Origin: Candidatus Bathyarchaeota archaeon
GTDB lineage: Archaea > Thermoproteota > Bathyarchaeia > TCS64
Assembly: GCA_016930055.1 (NCBI GenBank)
Contig: JAFGHP010000074.1
Coordinates: 1 to 35,488 of the forward strand
Length of the DNA: 35,488 nucleotides
Reading direction: 5' to 3'
The notes beneath the pieces are model-generated. The model was not told the DNA's origin and made no database searches. It saw nothing but the letters and a program-made list of their open reading frames with translations. Shown one piece after another: positions 14,440 to 22,768 of the stretch (positions are counted from its first letter, which is position 1; each line of letters begins with the position of its first letter). The position numbers and the translations under genes are program-made.

Positions 14440-15978
14440 CTAAATTATACTTTTAGCAATCATTTCTTCGGGTTTTTTTATATTCATCAATTTAAGAATT
14501 GTAGGTGCAACACTGCTTAAACCCAATCCCGTTTTTAATTTTATTTTTTCTTTATTTATTTCTTTACCAATGATTATTATTGGAACAGGATTAATTCCGT
14601 GACTTGGATTTGGTTCACCGTTTGGATAAAACATATTCTCAATATTTCCATGATCACCAGTAATTAATATGACATAATTTTGTGTTAAACCTGCTTCTAC
14701 TATCTCTCCAACGCATTGATCAACAACTTCACATGCTTTTATACCTGCATCGAAATTTGCACTATGCCCCACTAAATCTCCATTAGCATAATTTACTAAA
14801 ATAAAATCATAATAATTTTTTTCTATTTCTGGTATTAATTTTAAATTAATTTCAAATGCACTCATTTCTGGTTTGTCTTCGTAACTAGGAACTTTAGGGC
14901 TTGGTACAAGTATCCTATCTTCTCCATTGAAAGGCTCTTCTATTTGGCTATTAAAAAAGAATGTTACATGTGCATATTTTTCTGTTTCAGCAATACGAAG
15001 TTGTTTAAGACCACTATTTGCTAAAACAGATGCTAGGTTATTTCTTACTTCATTCTGTGGAAATGCAACTGGTAAATCTAAATTTTTATCATATCTACTC
15101 ATACATACAAAATATGTGCTTATTTTATTTTGGCGAGGAAATTCAGTAAAGTCGTTTAGTGTTAAAGCATATGTTAGTTGTCTTGCTCTGTCGCTTCTAA
15201 AATTCCAAAATATTATACTATCATTATTTTTTATTAATGCTATTGGATTATTATTTTCAGTAATCACAATTGGTTGAACATAGTAATCTGTTGGCTCATT
15301 TCGTTCATAAGCATTTATTATAGCAATTTGTGGGTCAGTTTCTTTGTAACCTTCCCCCAATGTTAAAAGATTGTAAGCTTTTAGGGTTCTGTCCCAATTA
15401 TTGTCTCTGTCCATTGCATAGAATCTTCCAATTAATGATGCAATTTTTCCAACTTGTTTTTCTTCAATAATATCAACCGTTTTTTTTATGAAGTTTATTG
15501 CGCTTCTTTCAGGTACATCTCGACCGTCTAGAAAACAATGAATAAAAACGCTTTCGAATTTTTGTCTTTTGCAGAGTTCTAAGAGTGCAAAAAGGTGATC
15601 AATAGTACCATGAATACCTTGGTCACTTAATAATCCCATTAGGTGGAGTGAAGAGTTTTTCTCTTTACAATTATAAATTGCATTTATTAGAGCTTGATTT
15701 GAATAGAATGAATTGTTTTTTATAGATTGATTAATCTCCTCAAAGGGTTGCCAGATTATTCGACCTGCTCCCATTGTAAGGTGGCCTGGTTCTGATCCTC
15801 CTTGGGTTCCTTCTGGTAATCCAACAGCGTTTCCAGTGCATTTTAATAAGGTCCAGGGGTATTGTTGCATAAATTTTTGGTCATTTGGTACATTTGCATG
15901 TTTTATTGCATTCCCAATTCTTTCCTCGGAGTATCCCCATCCATCCCTTACAATTAAAATTACCCTTTGCGATACCAT
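14440..15978 (-). CDS. gpmI: 2,3-bisphosphoglycerate-independent phosphoglycerate mutase (bacterial type)
   Basis: An alkaline-phosphatase-superfamily enzyme interconverting 3- and 2-phosphoglycerate. I place the start at ATG 15978 (MVSQRVILIVRDGWGYS), giving 512 residues, the normal GpmI length. The frame is open 37 codons further up, but that extension is hydrophobic and not part of the family. Motifs: RDGWG metal site at the N-terminus, GLPEGTQGGSEPGHL with the catalytic Ser (bacterial enzymes usually read GNSEVGH), HCFLDGRDVP, GRFYAMDRDNNWDR, and a C-terminal TGDHGN and SHG. This is the bacterial/plant iPGM, not the shorter archaeal ApgM form. The gene diverges from the M24 peptidase. Confidence 0.93.
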   Translation of the reverse strand: MVSQRVILIVRDGWGYSEERIGNAIKHANVPNDQKFMQQYPWTLLKCTGNAVGLPEGTQGGSEPGHLTMGAGRIIWQPFEEINQSIKNNSFYSNQALINAIYNCKEKNSSLHLMGLLSDQGIHGTIDHLFALLELCKRQKFESVFIHCFLDGRDVPERSAINFIKKTVDIIEEKQVGKIASLIGRFYAMDRDNNWDRTLKAYNLLTLGEGYKETDPQIAIINAYERNEPTDYYVQPIVITENNNPIALIKNNDSIIFWNFRSDRARQLTYALTLNDFTEFPRQNKISTYFVCMSRYDKNLDLPVAFPQNEVRNNLASVLANSGLKQLRIAETEKYAHVTFFFNSQIEEPFNGEDRILVPSPKVPSYEDKPEMSAFEINLKLIPEIEKNYYDFILVNYANGDLVGHSANFDAGIKACEVVDQCVGEIVEAGLTQNYVILITGDHGNIENMFYPNGEPNPSHGINPVPIIIIGKEINKEKIKLKTGLGLSSVAPTILKLMNIKKPEEMIAKSII

Positions 15979-16093
15979 TCTAATTTCAATATCTTTTTTA
16001 CCTATAAAGAAATTGATTATAATTTTAAATATTGTTACTAAATGTAAAAAGTTATTAATTAAAAACGATAATATGATTTGAGGTTCCAATTTC

Positions 16094-17203
16094 TTGGATG
16101 CTAAATTAATAAATTTATCTAAGCGGAGAGTTGAACTGGTTAAAGAAAATCTTAGAAAACAAAACGTCGATGTAGCACTTATTATGGGAGTAGGTATGGG
16201 AAATACCGTCCTTGAAAGATTAAGTGGTTCACGGTCGGGGTCCGTTTTAGTGGTACCACCTGAAGGAGATCCTCGTTTAGTTGTAATGCCAATCGATTAT
16301 ACTTTTGCTTCTGATCATGCATGGGTAAAGGTTTATGAAGTTTCAGAAGCAAATTCTCGAAAAAGAGATCCAACTTCAAATATTGAAGATGTTTTTATAG
16401 AATCTAAAATTCCTAAAAAACCTAAAATTGGTACCAGTCTAAACGCCTTAACTCCTATTATTCAAACTTGGGTGAAAAACAAGGTAAAAGGGGAGTTGTA
16501 TGAAATAAAAGAATCCATATTAGATCCCCTTTTTGTAGCCCTAGATCCAATAGAATGGCCATATCAAAAAAAGATATGTGAAATAGTTGATGTTGGGCAA
16601 CAAGCAGCTTATGAAGCAATTAAACCCGGTATAACCACTAATGAAGTAGCTGCTCATATTACAGCTGCTGAACTTAAAGCAGGAGCTTCAGGAGTAGGAT
16701 ATTTACAAGTTTCAACCGGAAGAAGAAGTGCCTACAGTCATGACTCCGCTGAAAATGTAAAAATAAAAAAAGGTGACCTTGTGCTAGTAGATCTATGTCC
16801 ATCAGCAAATGGCTATGCCTCTGATGAAACTAGAACATATATTGCAGGAGAAGGTTCGACAAAATCAAAAAAAATGATTAAAGCCGTAAATAAAAGCGTT
16901 GAATCAGTAATAGCCGCAATAAAACCAGGTGTAAATGGTGGCGAACTCGATGATATCAGTAGAAAATCCCTCGCTGAAGATGGATACCCCAGTTATCCTC
17001 ATACATTGGGTCATCCTTTAAGTGGATGTAATCAACCATCTCTAAGATCCGGTTCAGAACATATACTAATAGAAGGTTCTATTTTTACTGTTGAACCTGG
17101 GATTTATGAACTAGGATATGGTGGTGTAAGAATAGAAGAAAATGTTCTAATAAAAAAAGATGGTTTTGAAATTCTAACCAAATGGCCTAGAGTTCATCTT
17201 TAA
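16094..17203 (+). CDS. M24-family metallopeptidase (Xaa-Pro dipeptidase-like)
   Basis: A 369-residue pita-bread-fold protein. An N-terminal creatinase-type domain (about 1-150) precedes the catalytic domain. The five dinuclear metal ligands can be placed: two Asp in LVDLCPSANGYASDETRTY, His in HTLGHPLSG, Glu in TVEPGIY and Glu in VRIEENV. Most homologues read HGxGH at the His position. It probably removes residues before proline from short peptides. The start is TTG 16094, since a nearby ATG is out of frame and soon stops; GAGGT about ten bases upstream supports it. It is divergent from gpmI, with a spacer of about 115 bases. Confidence 0.87.
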   Translation: MDAKLINLSKRRVELVKENLRKQNVDVALIMGVGMGNTVLERLSGSRSGSVLVVPPEGDPRLVVMPIDYTFASDHAWVKVYEVSEANSRKRDPTSNIEDVFIESKIPKKPKIGTSLNALTPIIQTWVKNKVKGELYEIKESILDPLFVALDPIEWPYQKKICEIVDVGQQAAYEAIKPGITTNEVAAHITAAELKAGASGVGYLQVSTGRRSAYSHDSAENVKIKKGDLVLVDLCPSANGYASDETRTYIAGEGSTKSKKMIKAVNKSVESVIAAIKPGVNGGELDDISRKSLAEDGYPSYPHTLGHPLSGCNQPSLRSGSEHILIEGSIFTVEPGIYELGYGGVRIEENVLIKKDGFEILTKWPRVHL

Positions 17204-17284
17204 TTTTTTATAGTTACATTTTGTGATTATGTAACGTGATTCAACTTTAAAAAGACTGAACATGTTTCCTGATCATGTGATAGT

Positions 17285-18604
17285 ATGGATAATAAAAATG
17301 TAAGAGTAGAAAGAATTAGTAGAAATCTTGAGTATGTAGAAGGCGATTTATTTATTGAAAATGGAACGGTTGAAGTTACTAATGGAGTTTTAAAAGTCAT
17401 TGGTAAAACAACATGTATTGGTGAATGTATTATAAATGGTTCGTTAGATACTGAAAGCTTTGAAAATAAATCAGGAAAAATCACAATAAACGGTAATTTA
17501 ACTGCTTTAAAAACTGTAAAGATAAAAGATGATTTATTTTTAACTGGTGATTTAAAATCGGATTATGTAGATATTGAAAAGCGTGCAGAAATTAATGGTG
17601 ATGTTGATGTATATGAAATGAGTGTTGGTGGAAAATTAGATGTTAAAGGAAAAATTAAAGCTACGGAACTCCAAGTGGGTGGTTCAATAATTAGCTATTC
17701 TATAGCAAATATTACTCGATTAGATGTAGGAGGAACTGCAATTTTTTCATCTGACCTGGTGGGTGATCGAATGAATATAGGCGGAACTTTTACCAGTAAA
17801 GGTAAAGTCGTAATGAGAGACGTAGAAGTAGGTGGATCTTTTAAATCAGAATCTGAAGTTGAAATAGAAAACATCGAAGTAGGTGGTAAAATTGAATTGA
17901 ATGGTGGTAAAGTTACTCGAAAGATTGAGGTAGGTGGAACTTTTAAATCCTTTAAACCATTATTTTTTGAATTAATCGATGTTGGTGGTGCAGTAAATAT
18001 TCACGGGGGGGTTGGTGGTGATATTGATGTTGGTGGCAGCTTTGTTTGTGAAGATAATTTAACATTTAATAAAATTGATGTTGGTGGAACTGTAAATATA
18101 AAAGGCGAAGGTAAAGGTAAAAGCATTGAAGTGGGGGGTACACTTAATGTTGATGGCAATCTGATCTTAAATGATATACTAAAAGTTGGAGGTACAGTTA
18201 ATATTGAAAAGTATTTAGAAGCTTATTCAATAAATGTAGGTGGATCGATTGAAGCTGAAAAAATTTTATCTCATAATAATATTAATACAAATAAAATTAA
18301 TACAATAATGGGTGCAAAAGGTAAAAGAATAGAAATTGATCGAAAGGGATATGTGTATGGTCCCTTAATTGGTGGCGAAATTTATATTAACGAAGAAGCA
18401 AAAGTAGAAGATGTTTATGGAGATAGGGTATTTTTACAGCGTGGCGTAAAAGCTAGAAATGTATATGCTGACAAAATTTATGCTGAAACTAATTCTGATG
18501 TTACCGACAGTATTTTATTTATTTCAGAAATAAAGGCTGAAAAGGGTTGCAAATTTAGTTCTGCACCGGTAAAAACTGAAAAGCTTCCTGACCCACCCTT
18601 TTAG
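17285..18604 (+). CDS. Bactofilin-like beta-solenoid (polymer-forming) protein
   Basis: A 439-residue protein dominated by thirteen tandem units of 16-18 (mostly 17) residues at about 112-326, each starting with the pattern hxVGG (for example IEVGGKIELNGG, IDVGGTVNIKGE). Before them (about 20-110) lie looser 'NG' turns such as ITINGNLTAL. This is the signature of a right-handed triangular beta-helix, as in bactofilins, which self-assemble into cytoplasmic filaments. There is no signal peptide or membrane segment, so it is probably cytoplasmic. The protein ends in a Pro-rich tail, KLPDPPF (433-439), resembling the FPEPP/FPELP motifs of the ESCRT-III proteins in this window. It is followed 13 bases later by a winged-helix gene. 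At more than twice bactofilin length it may instead be a separate archaeal family. Confidence 0.75.
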   Translation: MDNKNVRVERISRNLEYVEGDLFIENGTVEVTNGVLKVIGKTTCIGECIINGSLDTESFENKSGKITINGNLTALKTVKIKDDLFLTGDLKSDYVDIEKRAEINGDVDVYEMSVGGKLDVKGKIKATELQVGGSIISYSIANITRLDVGGTAIFSSDLVGDRMNIGGTFTSKGKVVMRDVEVGGSFKSESEVEIENIEVGGKIELNGGKVTRKIEVGGTFKSFKPLFFELIDVGGAVNIHGGVGGDIDVGGSFVCEDNLTFNKIDVGGTVNIKGEGKGKSIEVGGTLNVDGNLILNDILKVGGTVNIEKYLEAYSINVGGSIEAEKILSHNNINTNKINTIMGAKGKRIEIDRKGYVYGPLIGGEIYINEEAKVEDVYGDRVFLQRGVKARNVYADKIYAETNSDVTDSILFISEIKAEKGCKFSSAPVKTEKLPDPPF

Positions 18605-18617
18605 GGGGGGCAACATA

Positions 18618-18887
18618 TTGGAGCGACGGACTAAATACGAAATTTATGCTGATATTTTAAATGTTATTTTGGAACGTGGAGTCATGGGTGTAACTCGAAT
18701 AAGTTACGGTTCAAATCTACCAGTTGATCGTGCTAAAGAGTCTTTAGATTTTTTAGAAAAGAAGGGTATGATTAAACAAATCAACTTATCTGGGAATAGA
18801 GGATATATGATAACTGCTCGGGGAGGCGAATATCTGCAAGCTCATAAAACTGTAAAAAAATTTATTGATGAAAACTCTTTTGAATAA
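18618..18887 (+). CDS. Winged-helix DNA-binding protein
   Basis: An 89-residue winged-helix protein. TKYEIYADILNVILERG forms helix 1. GVTRISYGSNLPVDRAKESLDFLEKKGMI is the helix-turn-helix and recognition helix. GNRGYMITARGGEYLQ is the wing and final helix. This pattern is common among small single-domain archaeal regulators. The start is TTG 18618, preceded at 18602-18610 by a G-rich AGGGGGGG run that acts as a strong Shine-Dalgarno. The 13-base gap to the solenoid gene implies co-transcription, so it may control that operon. Ligand and operator are unknown. Confidence 0.85.
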   Translation: MERRTKYEIYADILNVILERGVMGVTRISYGSNLPVDRAKESLDFLEKKGMIKQINLSGNRGYMITARGGEYLQAHKTVKKFIDENSFE

Positions 18888-18940
18888 AAATTTTTAATCA
18901 GTCGATTATTACTTATTTAACTTGTTCGTAGCTTATTTGG

Positions 18941-19540
18941 ATGGTAATGAGTGAAAAACCTGCATACTTTGATTTAAAAACTGATCTTTGGAAAAAAGGA
19001 TGGGAAAATGCTAAAAATTATGAAGATTTTTTAGCTTCAGCTCCGATAGAACATAAAGTAAGATGGGATGAATCTCTTAAACGTTCCCCGGACCTTACTA
19101 TTCAACAAAAAGAGCGTTTAAAGGGATATAACCGCATTTTAAGAATTCTGCTTGTAGGGGGAACCTGGTGCATGGATTGTAGTAGGTCAGGTCCTTATAT
19201 TAAAAAAATCGTTGAAGAATGTGATTCTAAAGTTGAGTTAAGATTTATAGATAGAGAAACGTTACCTGAATTAAGAGATGAATTAAGAATAATGGGAGCA
19301 CCAAGAGTTCCTTCTGTAATATTTTTGAATGAAGAATGGTTTGAAGCTGGAAGATTCAGTGATAGAACCCTGAGTATTTATAGAAGTAAGCTGGCGAGAG
19401 AAGTAGGAATCGGCATAGATAAAGGGATTCTTTCACTACTAGCAAGAGAAACCGAGTTAGCCGAATGGGTGGATATTATCGAACGCTTACTAATTATTCA
19501 ACGAGTAGCCCCATCTTTAAGGAAAAAATATAATGATTAA
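18941..19540 (+). CDS. Thioredoxin-fold protein with CxxC active site
   Basis: A 199-residue protein with a thioredoxin domain at about 65-160. The redox motif is TWCMDC (Cys77 and Cys80), followed by PYIKKIVEE and the cis-Pro loop APRVPSVIFLN. An N-terminal helical extension (1-60) and C-terminal helices flank it. This resembles the Thioredoxin_9-like group of cytoplasmic thiol-disulfide oxidoreductases; the partner is unknown. No signal peptide is seen. ATG 18941 lies about 25 bases after a TATA-like CTTATTTAA (18912-18920), which suits leaderless translation; ATG 18947 is the alternative start. Confidence 0.85.
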   Translation: MVMSEKPAYFDLKTDLWKKGWENAKNYEDFLASAPIEHKVRWDESLKRSPDLTIQQKERLKGYNRILRILLVGGTWCMDCSRSGPYIKKIVEECDSKVELRFIDRETLPELRDELRIMGAPRVPSVIFLNEEWFEAGRFSDRTLSIYRSKLAREVGIGIDKGILSLLARETELAEWVDIIERLLIIQRVAPSLRKKYND

Positions 19541-19660
19541 CGACATTTTTTATTAAATAGTATAAGTCAATCATCTTGTAAAGAGAAACAATATCCCACT
19601 TAAACACTAACATTAAAACAATGTTATTTAGTTTAAACCTTATTCTATTTATAATACATT

Positions 19661-20092
19661 CTAGATACGTTTTTTTCTTATTAAATAGAGGATGTATAGC
19701 CTAGAAAATTCTAATAAGAGTAATAAAATAGTAAACGAGAAAATTGCATAAAATAACGTACGTGGTTCGAATGGTGACAGTGATGTTATAAGATTAAAAA
19801 TTATATTTACACCACTTACAAGTTGAATTATAAAAAGAGGTAGACCAAAGACAATCATCGATACTAGAAGGTTCTCTTTTTTAAGTTGCCCTCCAAACAT
19901 CTTTAACATTATACCCTCAGCAATAATTGACCTTAAAAATACAATTGCGATAAAAAGAATTTCTCTCTGTAGGTATGGTAATGGTTGTCCATTCCATTGT
20001 ATAAACAAACTTCCTGCCAGAAGATCAAGAATAATAAAGGTAAGTAGTGATATAATAAAAACCAATAATATTTTTTTTAGGATATCACGCAT
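19661..20092 (-). CDS. Four-helix integral membrane protein, unknown
   Basis: A 143-residue protein with four predicted transmembrane helices (about 7-30, 44-60, 75-100 and 112-135) and basic ends (MRDILKK at the start, IRKKRI at the end). I recognise no family motif. It lies between the thioredoxin-like gene, which converges on it, and the secreted protein gene upstream on the same strand. The 67-base spacing leaves open whether these two are co-transcribed. The 120 bases downstream, to the thioredoxin gene, hold no gene. Confidence 0.6.
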   Translation of the reverse strand: MRDILKKILLVFIISLLTFIILDLLAGSLFIQWNGQPLPYLQREILFIAIVFLRSIIAEGIMLKMFGGQLKKENLLVSMIVFGLPLFIIQLVSGVNIIFNLITSLSPFEPRTLFYAIFSFTILLLLLEFSRLYILYLIRKKRI

Positions 20093-20159
20093 ATTTATAT
20101 TATTCTAAAACTCTCAATATAAAAATATCGACAAAAAAGAGGGGAAGTCTCTTAAAATG

Positions 20160-21170
20160 TTAGGGTGCCTGATATATTATTTCATTTGTATATTCATATA
20201 ACCATTGTATTGTATTTTCAGTAGTCATCCTGTTTCCATATTGAAGAGTGAAATCACTCCAAGTATTATAAGTGACGTGAGAGTAAGCATTATTTTGATC
20301 CTCACCTAACATATGATTCCATGTATTCACCCACATCCATGGATGCTCATTTGTTCTATCCCATAAATATCTATCTTTTTTTGCTTCATAATGATTATTT
20401 TGAGTCCAAGTTTGAGTACTACTATAGCAACCATCAAAAGTGATATAAACAAGTCCTCTCACACAATCGATTTTGATAAAGGATGCTCTGCTAAAAAGTC
20501 CCGTGCTTCTATCTACTACTATAAAAAATGTCTCAATGTCTTGAAGCCTTCCATAAAGTGTTTGTCTCACTCCATCATAAAACCAATCTAATAACGGATT
20601 ATTTGGATAGTCCTCGTCATTCCAAACAAGTGACACTTCTATAATATTGTATCCTGTCATTAAATATCCGTATATGTTTTGTTCATGTACATCTATGAAT
20701 ACATTTGTTAAGCCATTTCCTACTGTATCAAAATCTGGTTGCTTAACTTTAGGAACGAAAGTTAATGCATATGTAATTTCTTGTTCAGGAGTCATTTGTA
20801 CTGAAGGTGTTTCAACATTTTTTTCTAATTCTATTAACCTAATATTGGATGCTATATACTCCACTTCTTTCCTGAACTCTGATAATTGCTCTTTGCTTAA
20901 TAAATCCAATGTAAAACCCATTTTTTCAAAAATCACATTAAACAGTATCTTAACTTGTATCCATGCCTCATCTGAAAAATCATAATGTATTATTATACCT
21001 CTAATTTTTTCAATAGATTCCTTAAAGCTTGGGTCATTCTCAAAAAGGTAATTAAACTTCGCTTCATCCCATTCTTCTGGGATTAAAGAAGCATTGGATA
21101 TTGTGGAAATAATGATGGATAATAGGAGTAAGGGTACTGTGATAAACTTTACTAATACATAAAACTTCAT
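20160..21170 (-). CDS. Secreted protein with Trp/Tyr-rich C-terminal domain, unknown
   Basis: A 336-residue protein with an N-terminal signal peptide: a Lys-containing start, hydrophobic residues 7-26 and a likely cleavage after ISNAS. The next 110 residues are helical and acidic. The remainder looks beta-rich, with many aromatic residues and Asn (HPWMWVNTWNH, then YNTWSDFTLQYGN) and two Cys that could form a disulfide. I recognise no family. It is presumably outside the cell or bound to the membrane surface. The adjacent downstream membrane protein on the same strand might be its partner. Start ATG 21170. Confidence 0.65.
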   Translation of the reverse strand: MKFYVLVKFITVPLLLLSIIISTISNASLIPEEWDEAKFNYLFENDPSFKESIEKIRGIIIHYDFSDEAWIQVKILFNVIFEKMGFTLDLLSKEQLSEFRKEVEYIASNIRLIELEKNVETPSVQMTPEQEITYALTFVPKVKQPDFDTVGNGLTNVFIDVHEQNIYGYLMTGYNIIEVSLVWNDEDYPNNPLLDWFYDGVRQTLYGRLQDIETFFIVVDRSTGLFSRASFIKIDCVRGLVYITFDGCYSSTQTWTQNNHYEAKKDRYLWDRTNEHPWMWVNTWNHMLGEDQNNAYSHVTYNTWSDFTLQYGNRMTTENTIQWLYEYTNEIIYQAP

Positions 21171-21278
21171 TTTTATCCAATTATTATTACTTTCTAGTGT
21201 TAATAAGTTTAACTATTAATATTTTCAATTCATTATAATATTTTCTTATTTTATGTGATACACATGATATACATTGTG

Positions 21279-21361
21279 ATGAAGAGAGAAGAAAAAGAAA
21301 GGAAGAGAAATAGAGGAAAGTGAAGAGAATTAGTAAACATTTTGGGTTTGAGAGCCAAAAT
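21279..21361 (+). promoter_or_regulatory. Homopurine tract and hairpin upstream of the LarA-like gene
   Basis: An uninterrupted 30-base purine run occupies 21281-21310 and continues to 21329 with only two T interruptions. It is followed by ATTTTGG (21339-21345) and CCAAAAT (21355-21361), a 7-bp inverted repeat with a 9-base loop. It lies in the divergent spacer between the secreted protein gene and the LarA-like gene. A regulatory role is possible but unproven. Confidence 0.35.
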
Positions 21362-21400
21362 TTATCCCTTTATAACTCTATATGATTTTAGGTGTTTTGT

Positions 21401-22660
21401 TTGACAATTCAAATTGAGGTTCCTAGCCTTCCTTGGCATGGAGATATTCCTCAGATTCTCACTTTTCCTGATGAATGGGAAGTAAAAAAGTGTAAAATAG
21501 CTAGTGAAATTCAACCAGCACTTAATAGAGAAGAAATTAAACGAGCTATTCTTAATCCTTTGGGGACAAAACCTCTAAGTGAGTTGGCTAAGGGAAAGAA
21601 TGAAGTTGTAATTATTTTTGATGATATGACGCGTCCAACAAAAATCTATCAGTATGCTCCAATAGTTCTTGAAGAAGTAAAAAAAGCTGGTATTTCAGAT
21701 GATAATATCCGATTTATTATTGCTGCTGGGAGCCACGGAACTTATACTTTAACTCATTTCCGTGAAAAACTTGGTGAAGAAATTATGGAACAGTATCCTG
21801 TTTACAATCATAATCCCTACGAAATGGTGAAATATATTGGCGATACGAAACGTGGTACACCTTTATGGATAAATGAAGAAGTACTGAATTGTGATTTAAA
21901 AATTGGTATAGGTTCGCTTCTATATCATAGGATGGCTGGATTTAGTGGTGGAGGTAAAATCATTTGTCCCGGTGTTTCAGGTATTAAAACAATATTCTTT
22001 AATCATGGTCCTATTGGAGGTTTTGGTAAAGGATATTCTTCTCATCCAAGTACAGGGTATTTTAAAGCTGAGGGAAATGTTCTTCGACTTGATATGGAAG
22101 ATGCAGCTAGAATTGCTGGATTAGATTTTAAAATTGATTCTGTTCTTAATCTAAAACGTGATCCCATTGAAGTATATGCTGGTGATTTTGTTCAAACACA
22201 TAGAAGCGCTATTCCTGGTGTTCTAAAATGGCACCGATGTGAATCGCCTAAAGATATGGATATCGTTGTAGCTAATACTTATATGAGGCAAAATGAAGCT
22301 GATTTGGGTCTTTGGCCTGCATCGCAGTGTGTAAAAAAAGATGGCAGTATTGTTTTAATAGCTGATGATCCTGATGGAGATATTAATCACTGGATCTTTC
22401 ATTCTCATGGTAAATATATTGGAGCAAGTTTATGGAGTGGTAAACCAAGAGTTCCTCCAGCTGGTGCAAGATTAATAATTTATGGTCGATACCACGATAA
22501 GAAGTTCCAAAACCGATTTGCTAAAGATACCACAACATGGTGTAAAAATTGGGACGAAGTGTTAGAAATTTTAAAGAACTATCATAAAACTAATACAAAA
22601 GTAGCTGTTCTCCCGGATGCGACTAGTGGAATTCCTGAAACAATGTTGCCAAATACTTAA
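21401..22660 (+). CDS. larA: LarA-like nickel-dependent racemase/epimerase (DUF2088)
   Basis: A protein of about 419 residues in the lactate racemase LarA superfamily, whose members racemise or epimerise 2-hydroxy acids using a nickel-pincer (NPN) cofactor. The catalytic and cofactor residues known from LarA can be traced: His in AAGSHGTYT, His in LLYHRMAGFSGG, the cofactor Lys in GGGK right after it, and the His of IFFNHGP. The N-terminal DDMTRP motif is also present. No larB, larC or larE is in this window, so the cofactor must be made elsewhere. I chose TTG 21401 because AGGTG (21390-21394) sits six bases upstream; GTG 21392 is in frame but overlaps that site. The true substrate is unknown. 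Confidence 0.87.
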   Translation: MTIQIEVPSLPWHGDIPQILTFPDEWEVKKCKIASEIQPALNREEIKRAILNPLGTKPLSELAKGKNEVVIIFDDMTRPTKIYQYAPIVLEEVKKAGISDDNIRFIIAAGSHGTYTLTHFREKLGEEIMEQYPVYNHNPYEMVKYIGDTKRGTPLWINEEVLNCDLKIGIGSLLYHRMAGFSGGGKIICPGVSGIKTIFFNHGPIGGFGKGYSSHPSTGYFKAEGNVLRLDMEDAARIAGLDFKIDSVLNLKRDPIEVYAGDFVQTHRSAIPGVLKWHRCESPKDMDIVVANTYMRQNEADLGLWPASQCVKKDGSIVLIADDPDGDINHWIFHSHGKYIGASLWSGKPRVPPAGARLIIYGRYHDKKFQNRFAKDTTTWCKNWDEVLEILKNYHKTNTKVAVLPDATSGIPETMLPNT

Positions 22661-22687
22661 GATTCTAAACATATTTTAACAGATTTC

Positions 22688-22753
22688 TTATCACCACTAA
22701 CCAGTGATAACGCCATAGATTAATGAAAATCAACTATTTTCGCTCTAAAATAG
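22688..22753. terminator. Two hairpins between convergent genes
   Basis: TTATCAC (22688-22694) pairs with GTGATAA (22704-22710) around nine bases. CTATTTT (22734-22740) pairs with AAAATAG (22747-22753) around six bases. They fill the 108-base gap between the convergent LarA-like and ferritin-like genes and could end transcription from both sides. T tracts are short, so the call is moderate. Confidence 0.5.
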
Positions 22754-22768
22754 AAAGTGTTTTAAAAA

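Noticed and set aside
15979-16089. Hydrophobic N-terminal extension of the gpmI frame, as if a signal anchor
   Set aside because: GpmI is cytoplasmic and the family starts at the MVSQRVILIVRDGWG segment; the extension lies in the AT-rich promoter spacer.
17618-18260. Periodic GGTGG motifs read as DNA repeats or a CRISPR-like array
   Set aside because: The period is 51 bases in frame, codons vary between units, and the conservation is at the protein level (VGG).
19760-19775. GGTTCGAAT as a tRNA T loop
   Set aside because: No paired stems surround it and it lies inside a membrane protein gene.
21279-21323. Fourteen-codon frame (MKREEKERKRNRGK) in the homopurine tract
   Set aside because: It is what any purine run encodes and has no Shine-Dalgarno or TATA box at suitable spacing.
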